DNA of 64,000 nt, taken from an uncultured Clostridia bacterium (GTDB lineage Bacteria; Bacillota; Clostridia; Christensenellales; Aristaeellaceae). The stretch's first letter is position 1. The number at the start of each line of letters is the position of its first letter. Positions 24,842-31,638 of this stretch are shown piece after piece. The notes beneath the pieces were generated by a model, which made no database searches, was not told the DNA's origin, and was given only the letters and a program-made list of their open reading frames with translations. Position numbers and translations under genes: made by a program. The stretch covers positions 1 to 64,000 of the forward strand of contig CAMKNZ010000001.1 of the NCBI GenBank assembly GCA_946414315.1, read 5' to 3'.

Positions 24842-26173
24842 GTGCGGGTTTTAGGCAGATATCGGATTACAACCTTTCAGATCATCGCCTTCAGTTTTCT
24901 GTTCCTGATCCTGGCAGGTACTCTTTTTCTGATGCTGCCGGTTTCGAGCAGGAATGCCGGTTCTGCCGGTTTTTCGGATTGTCTTTTCACGGCGACTTCC
25001 GCCGTCTGCGTCACCGGTCTGGTCGTCCGGGATACGGTTACTGCCTGGTCTCCCTTTGGCCAGGCAGTCATCCTCTTCCTGATCCAGGTTGGCGGCATGG
25101 GGGTAGTCACAGCCGCAGTTTCCGTTGCTTTTGTTTCCGGCCGGAAGATCGGTCTGATGCAGCGCAGTGTCATGCAGGAAGCAATCTCCGCTCCCCAGGT
25201 CGGCGGCATCATAAAGCTCACAAAGTTTATCATAATCACTACCTTCACAGTTGAACTGGCCGGCGTTTTATTCCTTCTGCCGGTGTTCGTCCCGATATAT
25301 GGTTGGGGCAGAGGAATCTGGTTCTCCGTCTTTCACGCTGTTTCAGCTTTCTGTAATGCGGGATTTGATCTGTTGGGAGAAGGCATCCCATTTTCTTCCA
25401 TGACGGGATTTGCGCAGAACGCGCTCGTAAATGTGGTCGTAATCCTGCTGATCACAGTCGGTGGCATCGGTTTTCTGGTCTGGAACGACATCCGGATGCA
25501 CAGCATACATTTCAGCAGGTACCGTCTCCAGAGCAAGATCGTACTGGTCACTTCCGCCATCCTGGTCCTTCTCCCTTTCGCCTGGTTTTTCCTGTTTGAG
25601 ATGCCGGATATGCCGCTCCCGGAGCGAATCCTTCCGTCGCTGTTCCAGTCTGTCACGCTCCGAACAGCAGGTTTCAACACTATGGATCTGACCGGATTCA
25701 GCGGAAGCGGCAAAACAATCATGATTCTTTGGATGCTCATCGGAGGATCCCCCGGTTCAACCGCGGGCGGCATGAAAACAACGACCCTTGCAATGATCCT
25801 GGTCACGCTTTTCTCTGTTATCCGCAGAAAACAGGATGTCGAATGCATGGGCAGACGGATCGGAACGGATACGATCCGCAGCGCCGTCGCGATCGCATCG
25901 ATCTATTTCCTGACATTTTTCATGGGCGGGATGATTATCAGCAGTATTGAAAAACTGCCTCTGCTCACCTGCCTGTTTGAAACTGCTTCTGCTCTGGGTA
26001 CAGTCGGCCTGTCCCTGGGAATCACGGGAAGCCTGGGAACAGTATCCCGCCTTGTCCTGATCTCGCTGATGTTCCTCGGCCGTGTAGGAGGACTGACGCT
26101 GATCTATGCGGCGCAGTCGGTTCACAGGCCGGTACAGAGTGTTCGCCCGCTTGAAAAAGTAACCGTAGGCTGA
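24842..26173 (+). CDS. TrkH/KtrB-type potassium uptake channel subunit
   Basis: This 443-residue membrane protein has the four-fold M1-P-M2 repeat of Trk/Ktr/HKT channels. Selectivity-filter strings are visible: ATSAVCVTGLVV, AVSAFCNAGFDL, SVTLRTAGFNTMD and ETASALGTVGLSLG, each with the filter Gly. Full length for KtrB. GTG start 24842 lies 9 bases after GGAGG. It is followed at 13 bases by its RCK subunit. A TATACT box lies near 24813 but no good -35 is seen. Confidence 0.93.
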   Translation: MRVLGRYRITTFQIIAFSFLFLILAGTLFLMLPVSSRNAGSAGFSDCLFTATSAVCVTGLVVRDTVTAWSPFGQAVILFLIQVGGMGVVTAAVSVAFVSGRKIGLMQRSVMQEAISAPQVGGIIKLTKFIIITTFTVELAGVLFLLPVFVPIYGWGRGIWFSVFHAVSAFCNAGFDLLGEGIPFSSMTGFAQNALVNVVVILLITVGGIGFLVWNDIRMHSIHFSRYRLQSKIVLVTSAILVLLPFAWFFLFEMPDMPLPERILPSLFQSVTLRTAGFNTMDLTGFSGSGKTIMILWMLIGGSPGSTAGGMKTTTLAMILVTLFSVIRRKQDVECMGRRIGTDTIRSAVAIASIYFLTFFMGGMIISSIEKLPLLTCLFETASALGTVGLSLGITGSLGTVSRLVLISLMFLGRVGGLTLIYAAQSVHRPVQSVRPLEKVTVG

Positions 26174-26186
26174 GGAGGTTCAATAT

Positions 26187-26834
26187 ATGAAATCTGTTCT
26201 CCTGATCGGACTTGGCCGTTTCGGAAGAAGTATTGCCGAAAAGCTGAATGAAATGCATCATCAGATCATGGCTGTCGACAGGGATGAATCAAGAGTGAAT
26301 GATATCCTGCCGCTGGTTACGGATGCCCACATCGGAGATTCAACCAATGAAGCCTTCCTGCGTTCCCTGGGTGTGGACAATTATGACGTCTGCTTTGTTG
26401 CCATCGGCGAGGATTTCCAGAGTTCCCTGGAAACCACGTCGCTCCTGAAAGAGCTCGGTGCAAAGAAAGTCGTGTCCAGAGCTTCCCGGGAAGTGCACCG
26501 GAAATTCCTCCTCCGCAACGGAGCAGACGATGTAGTCTATCCGGAAAAACAGCTGGCCGCATGGACAGCCGTACGCCATACCACTGATCTGGTTCAGGAC
26601 TATATTGCCCTGGATGAAGAATACGCCATCTATGATCTGTCCGTTCCGGCGGAATGGAACGGTAAGACGGTCGGCGGGCTGGATATCCGGAAAAAGTATA
26701 ATCTGAATCTGCTGGCCGTACGCAAGAACGGTCATCCCAGCATTGCCGTCACAAGCGAAACAGTGCTTCAGGAAAACCAGACCATTCTGGTACTTGGTAC
26801 ATGGAAAGATATTCAGAAGTGTTTCAGGTTATGA
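26187..26834 (+). CDS. TrkA/KtrA-type potassium channel regulatory subunit
   Basis: This 215-residue cytoplasmic protein has an RCK_N Rossmann domain (IGLGRFGRSIAEKL, acidic strand end AVDRDESR) binding NAD(H)/ATP, and an RCK_C domain from about residue 140 (YDLSVPAEWNGKTVGGLDIR). It gates the TrkH/KtrB channel encoded just upstream. A single RCK unit, so it is of the Ktr type, which forms an octameric ring. Confidence 0.93.
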   Translation: MKSVLLIGLGRFGRSIAEKLNEMHHQIMAVDRDESRVNDILPLVTDAHIGDSTNEAFLRSLGVDNYDVCFVAIGEDFQSSLETTSLLKELGAKKVVSRASREVHRKFLLRNGADDVVYPEKQLAAWTAVRHTTDLVQDYIALDEEYAIYDLSVPAEWNGKTVGGLDIRKKYNLNLLAVRKNGHPSIAVTSETVLQENQTILVLGTWKDIQKCFRL

Positions 26835-26865
26835 CAGGTTTTTCTGCATAAGGGAGGGAACATGT

Positions 26866-27030
26866 ATGTCAGATATAATCATGATTGTTGTCTTCATGGC
26901 TATGCTCCTTGCCGGGGCAGGGATCTTTAAAGAAGTCGATTCCTTCATCGCCCGTCATGTGATAAAATGTACCGGCACAAAAGAGGAGGCGCATGAGCAT
27001 GAGCAGTCTGAAACAGACGACACAGTCTGA
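26866..27030 (+). CDS. 54-residue single-span membrane protein
   Basis: The protein begins MSDIIMIVVFMAMLLAGAG, one membrane helix, and ends in a hydrophilic acidic, His/Glu-rich tail (EEAHEHEQSETDD). A GGGAGG ribosome site lies 8 bases upstream. The end overlaps the KdpD-like gene by about 32 bases in another frame. I do not recognise a family. Lying between a channel pair and its sensor kinase, it may be a small subunit of the channel or a link to the sensor; that is inference. Confidence 0.65.
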   Translation: MSDIIMIVVFMAMLLAGAGIFKEVDSFIARHVIKCTGTKEEAHEHEQSETDDTV

Positions 27031-28969
27031 AAAACGCATTCTGGTCTGCCTGTCATCCTCCACGTCAAACGCAAAAGTCATCCATGCTGCCGCCAATATC
27101 ACGGAAGCTTATCAGGGAACGCTGATCGCTCTGTTTGTCGAGACGCCGGCTTATGCACAGTCTTCCGATGATGATAAAAAACGGCTCCGAAGCAATATGA
27201 ATCTTGCGGAAAAGCTCGGGGCCCGGGTGGATACCGTCATCGGGGAGGACGTTCCTTACCAGATCGCTGAATATGCCCGTCTGTCGGATATCTCCTGTGT
27301 TGTCATCGGCCAGACCAATACCGTGGGCGGATTGTTCCGGAAAAAGAAATCCCTGACAGACCGTCTGGTTGCCTATGCCCCCGATCTGGATTACTTTATC
27401 ATCCCCGATTACGGTACAAAGGTATTCTTCGCAAAAAAAACAAAGAACAAGAAAAACGGTGGCACCCTGCGTAACTGCGCGATCTTCCTTGCTGCCCTCG
27501 GTCTCTGTACACTCGTCGGCCTGCTCTTTTCCAACCTCGGCTTTACAGATGCGAATATCATCATGGTCTATCTGCTGGGTCTGCTGGTTGTTTCCATGTT
27601 TACAACCCACCGGGCTTTCAGCCTGGTTTGGGCCATAACGAGCGTGCTGCTCTTCGACCTTCTGTTCACAACGCCGCGTTTCACCTTCTATGCTTACGGC
27701 ACCGGTTATCCGGTGACTTTTGTGGTTATGTTTGCAGCGGCGTTCATCATCAGCACCCTCGCGATCCGCCTGAAGCAGAACGCCTCACAATCCGCCAAAG
27801 CCGCTCAGCGGATGAGCGTGGTGCTTGACACCGACCGCCAGCTGGCAAAAGCCAAAGCCCCGGATGAAATCTTCTCCGTGCTGGCCGCCCAGCTGTCACA
27901 GCTGCTCAAGCGAAGCCTGGTCATCTATCCTTCGGACGGCGAATCCCTTCTGAACCCGAATTTCTATCCTACCGCTGACGATACGGTACCTTACCGGGCC
28001 GACAGGGAAAAAGAAGCCGTGGACTGGGCTTTCCGTCAGCATAAGCGGGCCGGCGCCACTACCGAAGCTTATCCTCAGACGGATTATCTCTATTATTCCC
28101 TCCGGATCCAGGAACGGGTCTACGGCGTTGTGGGTGTTGCCGTTCACGGTTCCCCGCTGGACGCCTCGGAGCAGAGCGTGCTGGCCTCAGTTGTCGGCGA
28201 ATGCTCCCTGGCACTGGAGAACGCCCGTAACGCCAGAGAAAAAGAAGAGAGTATCCTGCTCGCTGAAAACGAGCGTCTCCGGGCCAATCTGCTCCGGGCA
28301 GTTTCCCACGACCTCCGCACCCCGCTGACAAGCATCATGGGAAATGCCGATAATCTGATCACCAGCGGAGAAACGCTGGATCCGGCGACCCGGGCCCAGG
28401 TGTATCATGATATCTATAACGACGCGCAGTGGCTGACCGGTATGGTTGAAAACCTGCTCTCCGCCAGCCGCATGAACGAAGGCAAACTCAATCTCAATAT
28501 CACTACAGAACTGATGGATGACCTGATCGGCGAAGCAGTCCGTCATCTTGGAAAACGCTTGGATGCGTTTGTTTTCGAATGGCGAAAGCCGGATCAGCTT
28601 CTCTTTGTCCGGGCTGATGCCCGGCTGATCGTTCAGGTCATCCTGAACCTGTTGGATAACGCGATGAAATATACGCAGCCGGGTTCTCATATCTGGATCA
28701 GGACCGGAAAAGAGAACGGGGAGGTCCGGGTCTGCGTGGAAGATGACGGGCCCGGGATCCCGGATGATCAGAAACCGCATATCTTTGATCTGTTTTATAC
28801 CAGCGGGAATCCGGCGGGAGACAGCCGCCGGGGTCTGGGCGTCGGGCTCGCCCTGTGCCAGTCCATCCTCAAGGCTCATGACGGCCGGATCTGGGTAACG
28901 GACCGCATTCCCCGGGGTGTCTGTTTTGAATTTGCGCTGCCTGAAGAAGAGGTGACTGTCCATGAATAA
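26999..28969 (+). CDS. KdpD-like sensor histidine kinase without the N-terminal KdpD domain
   Basis: This 656-residue membrane kinase has a universal-stress-type domain (about 10-130: RILVCLSSSTSN, SCVVIGQTN), four close membrane helices of the DUF4118 type (about 150-260), a GAF-like segment, HisKA with VSHDLRTPLTSIMGNADNL, and an HATPase (NLLDNAMKYT, EDDGPGIPDD, GLGVGLALC). Canonical KdpD begins with a P-loop KdpD domain of about 200 residues, which is missing. ATG 26999 is 9 bases after GAGGAGG; ATG 26993 is too close. It overlaps the response regulator by 8 bases. Confidence 0.9.
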   Translation: MSSLKQTTQSEKRILVCLSSSTSNAKVIHAAANITEAYQGTLIALFVETPAYAQSSDDDKKRLRSNMNLAEKLGARVDTVIGEDVPYQIAEYARLSDISCVVIGQTNTVGGLFRKKKSLTDRLVAYAPDLDYFIIPDYGTKVFFAKKTKNKKNGGTLRNCAIFLAALGLCTLVGLLFSNLGFTDANIIMVYLLGLLVVSMFTTHRAFSLVWAITSVLLFDLLFTTPRFTFYAYGTGYPVTFVVMFAAAFIISTLAIRLKQNASQSAKAAQRMSVVLDTDRQLAKAKAPDEIFSVLAAQLSQLLKRSLVIYPSDGESLLNPNFYPTADDTVPYRADREKEAVDWAFRQHKRAGATTEAYPQTDYLYYSLRIQERVYGVVGVAVHGSPLDASEQSVLASVVGECSLALENARNAREKEESILLAENERLRANLLRAVSHDLRTPLTSIMGNADNLITSGETLDPATRAQVYHDIYNDAQWLTGMVENLLSASRMNEGKLNLNITTELMDDLIGEAVRHLGKRLDAFVFEWRKPDQLLFVRADARLIVQVILNLLDNAMKYTQPGSHIWIRTGKENGEVRVCVEDDGPGIPDDQKPHIFDLFYTSGNPAGDSRRGLGVGLALCQSILKAHDGRIWVTDRIPRGVCFEFALPEEEVTVHE

Positions 28970-29663
28970 ACCGCTGATCCTGATTGTGGAGGATGACCCG
29001 CCGATCCGAAACTTGATTTCTGTCGCGCTGGAAGCCCATGATTACCGCTATATCTCCGCCGCGAACGCGGGCAATGCAATCATGGAAGCCACGTCCCACA
29101 ATCCGGATATTGTCCTGCTGGATCTGGGACTGCCGGATCTGGACGGAGTGGATGTAATCCGGAAGATCCGCTCCTGGTCCAATATGCCGATTATTGTAAT
29201 CAGCGCCAGAAGTGACGACAGGGACAAGATCGACGCACTGGATGCCGGTGCGGACGATTATCTGACCAAGCCTTTTTCCGTGGATGAATTGCTTGCCCGT
29301 CTCCGGGTCACGCTCCGCCGGCTGAATCAGAGCCAGCCGGACAATGCCGAGCAGATGGTTTTCACCAACGGCGCCCTCAGGATTGATTACGCCGCCGGCT
29401 GCGCATACCTGAATGACGAAGAACTGCACCTGACACCGATCGAATACAAACTCCTGAGCCTGCTGGCCCGCAACTGCGGAAAAGTACTGACACATAACTA
29501 TATTACCCAGCAGGTCTGGGGAACCTCCTGGGAGAACAATGTGGCCTCCCTGCGGGTATTTATGGCCACCCTGCGAAAAAAACTGGAACCGGATCCGGAC
29601 AGTCCTTCCTTTATCCAGACGCATGTGGGAATCGGCTACCGCATGGTAAGAACAGACAGTTGA
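28962..29663 (+). CDS. KdpE-like OmpR-family response regulator
   Basis: This 233-residue regulator has a receiver domain with acidic pair EDD, phosphoacceptor Asp in IVLLDLGLPD, and TKPF Lys, followed by a winged-helix DNA-binding domain (LTPIEYKLLSLLARNCGKVLT, THVGIGYRMV). It is the partner of the sensor kinase by an 8-base overlap. The likely target is the potassium-uptake operon it belongs to, since no kdpFABC genes are in view. Confidence 0.93.
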   Translation: MNKPLILIVEDDPPIRNLISVALEAHDYRYISAANAGNAIMEATSHNPDIVLLDLGLPDLDGVDVIRKIRSWSNMPIIVISARSDDRDKIDALDAGADDYLTKPFSVDELLARLRVTLRRLNQSQPDNAEQMVFTNGALRIDYAAGCAYLNDEELHLTPIEYKLLSLLARNCGKVLTHNYITQQVWGTSWENNVASLRVFMATLRKKLEPDPDSPSFIQTHVGIGYRMVRTDS

Positions 29664-29694
29664 AACTCCTCCTGTTTTTTGAATGTACTGCCCC

Positions 29695-29723
29695 TTGACA
29701 ACCATTTGCTTTTTGTATACAAT
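29695..29723 (+). promoter_or_regulatory. amtB promoter
   Basis: TTGACA (29695-29700), a 17-base spacer and TACAAT (29718-29723), a near-consensus sigma-A promoter. Confidence 0.85.
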
Positions 29724-29734
29724 CCGTGCAACCC

Positions 29735-29779
29735 GATGAGGCGCAAAGGTGTGCTGAAGCACCTGGCGTCTCATTTTTT
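29735..29779 (+). terminator. leader attenuator of amtB with ANTAR-type hexaloop hairpin
   Basis: Just downstream of the promoter, ATGAGGCGC and GCGTCTCAT pair (one G-T), with inner AGGTG/CACCT, followed by TTTTTT: a strong terminator inside the leader. The 5' arm can instead form GGCGC-[AAAGGT]-GTGCT (29740-29755), a hairpin with a six-base loop with A at position 1 and G at 4. The two folds compete. This is the arrangement used by ANTAR antiterminators. Confidence 0.7.
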
Positions 29780-29829
29780 CGTACAAGGGCGTACTGACGG
29801 GGAATCAATTATGGAACGGAGTGATCTGT

Positions 29830-31548
29830 ATGACATTCTCTGCTGCAAACACCATCTGGGTACTGCTCGGAGCCGCCCTGGTCTTCTTTATGCAGGCAGG
29901 CTTCGCAATGTGTGAAGCGGGTTTCACCCGCGCCAAGAACACCGGCAATATCCTGATGAAGAACCTGATGGACTTCTGTATCGGCACGCCGCTGTACTGG
30001 CTGCTCGGCTACGGCATTATGTTCGGCGCCGGCACCGCCCTGTTCGGCTGGATCGATCCTTTCATCATGAAGGATTATTCCCATATACTTCCCGCAGGCG
30101 TGCCGCTCTGGGCGTTTGCGATCTTCCAGACCGTCTTCTGCGCCACCTCCGCCACAATCGTTTCCGGCGCCATGGCTGAGCGCACCAAGTTCTCCGCTTA
30201 CTGCATCTATTCCGCGGCGATCTCGCTGTTCATTTACCCGGTTTCCGGTCACTGGATCTGGGGCGGCGGCTGGCTCGCGGAAATGGGCTTCCATGATTTC
30301 GCCGGTTCTACGGCCGTGCATATGGTCGGCGGCGTGTGCGCCCTGATCGGCGCAAAGATCCTCGGACCCCGCGTCGGCAAATACGGCAAGGACGGAAAGC
30401 CCCGGGCGATCCTCGGCCACAACCTTTCCATCGCGGCCCTGGGCGTCTTTATTCTCTGGTTCTGCTGGTTCGGTTTCAACGGTGCTTCCACCGTGGCCAT
30501 GGACAGCGACGAAGCAATCAGCAGCGCTTCGCTGGTCTTCTTCAACACGAACCTGGCGGCGGCTGTTGCTACCCTGACCACCATGATCTTTACCTGGCTG
30601 CGCTACGGCAAGCCTGACGTCTCCATGACCTTCAACGCCGCGCTGGCCGGCCTGGTCGGCATCACGGCGGGCTGTGACGCGGTGAACCCCTTCGGTGCCG
30701 CGCTGATCGGCCTGGCCTGCGGTATTGTGATCGTTCTTGCGGTCGAGTTCTTTGACAAGGTGGTCAGGATCGACGACCCGGTCGGCGCAATCTCCGTCCA
30801 CGGCGTCTGCGGAGCCCTGGGTACCATCCTGACCGGCCTGTTCGCCACCGGCATCTCCACGGGTAAGGGCGTGTTCTACGGCGGCGGATTCAAGTTCTTC
30901 GGCGTCCAGGTCCTGGGCGTGCTGGCCACCATCGCCTGGACAGCGACAATCATCACAGTGGTCTTCCTGGCGATCAAAAAGACCATCGGCCTGCGGGCAG
31001 GCACCGAGGACGAAATCATCGGCATGGACCGCAGCGAGCACGGCCTGCTCACCGCTTATTCCGGATTTGCCATCCTGCCTGAAGAGGGCTATGAAGCTCC
31101 TGCCATGCCTGCGCCCGCGGCTGCTCCCGCTCCCGTTGCGGAAGCCGTGCCGGTTGCGGCAAAGAAGATGGAAAAGGCGCCCGGCGAACCTGTATACACC
31201 CGCGTACAGATCATCTGCCGTCCTGCCAGCCTGGAAAGTCTGAAGAAGGCCATGAACGGCATCGGCATCACCGGCATGACCGTTACCAACGTCATGGGCT
31301 ACGGCGCGCAGAAGGGCAAGCCCGAGTATTACCGCGGCACGCCTGTGGAAGTCACGCTCCTGCCCAAGGTACAGGTGGATATCGTTGTCAGCAAGGTGCC
31401 TGTGAGCGAGGTCATCGAGACCGCCCGCAGCGTCCTGTATACCGGCCATATCGGCGACGGCAAGATCTTTGTCCAGGATGTTGAGAACGTTGTCCGCGTC
31501 CGCACCGGTGAGGAAGGCTACGACGCCCTCCAGTCTGAAGACGATTGA
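29830..31548 (+). CDS. ammonium transporter fused to a PII signalling domain
   Basis: Residues 1-420 are an 11-helix Amt channel (AGFAMCEAGFTRAKN, twin histidines in STAVHMVGGVCA and ISVHGVCGALG). A Pro/Ala-rich linker follows (about 425-450). Residues about 455-560 form a PII/GlnK domain (YTRVQIICRPASLESLKKAM, GYGAQKGKPEYYRG, GHIGDGKIFVQDVE). The T-loop has PVEV where the uridylylated Tyr51 of PII is found, so uridylylation is unlikely. PII normally blocks Amt by inserting its T-loop; here it is tethered. ATG 29830 follows CGGAG at 8 bases. Leader-regulated. Confidence 0.93.
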   Translation: MTFSAANTIWVLLGAALVFFMQAGFAMCEAGFTRAKNTGNILMKNLMDFCIGTPLYWLLGYGIMFGAGTALFGWIDPFIMKDYSHILPAGVPLWAFAIFQTVFCATSATIVSGAMAERTKFSAYCIYSAAISLFIYPVSGHWIWGGGWLAEMGFHDFAGSTAVHMVGGVCALIGAKILGPRVGKYGKDGKPRAILGHNLSIAALGVFILWFCWFGFNGASTVAMDSDEAISSASLVFFNTNLAAAVATLTTMIFTWLRYGKPDVSMTFNAALAGLVGITAGCDAVNPFGAALIGLACGIVIVLAVEFFDKVVRIDDPVGAISVHGVCGALGTILTGLFATGISTGKGVFYGGGFKFFGVQVLGVLATIAWTATIITVVFLAIKKTIGLRAGTEDEIIGMDRSEHGLLTAYSGFAILPEEGYEAPAMPAPAAAPAPVAEAVPVAAKKMEKAPGEPVYTRVQIICRPASLESLKKAMNGIGITGMTVTNVMGYGAQKGKPEYYRGTPVEVTLLPKVQVDIVVSKVPVSEVIETARSVLYTGHIGDGKIFVQDVENVVRVRTGEEGYDALQSEDD

Positions 31549-31566
31549 TATACCGATACTGAACAC

Positions 31567-31607
31567 AGTGGACTGCCCTGCTCCGGCAAGGTAGTCCACT
31601 TTTCTGC
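31567..31607 (+). terminator. terminator after amtB-PII
   Basis: AGTGGACTGCC and GGTAGTCCACT pair (one G-T) and are followed by TTTCT. Confidence 0.75.
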
Positions 31608-31638
31608 ATGATCCGACCCATTGCACGGAGGTGTTCAA

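Noticed and set aside
29764-29800. Second ANTAR hexaloop GTAC-AAGGGC-GTAC in the amtB leader
   Set aside because: The loop fits A1/G4, but the hairpin lies beyond the terminator T-tract, so it could not act before termination. It was not counted as part of the attenuator.
29809-31638. 609-codon open frame antisense to amtB-PII
   Set aside because: It has repetitive Asp/Gly/Arg composition without any domain, and lies wholly over a clear Amt-PII gene. It is a GC shadow.
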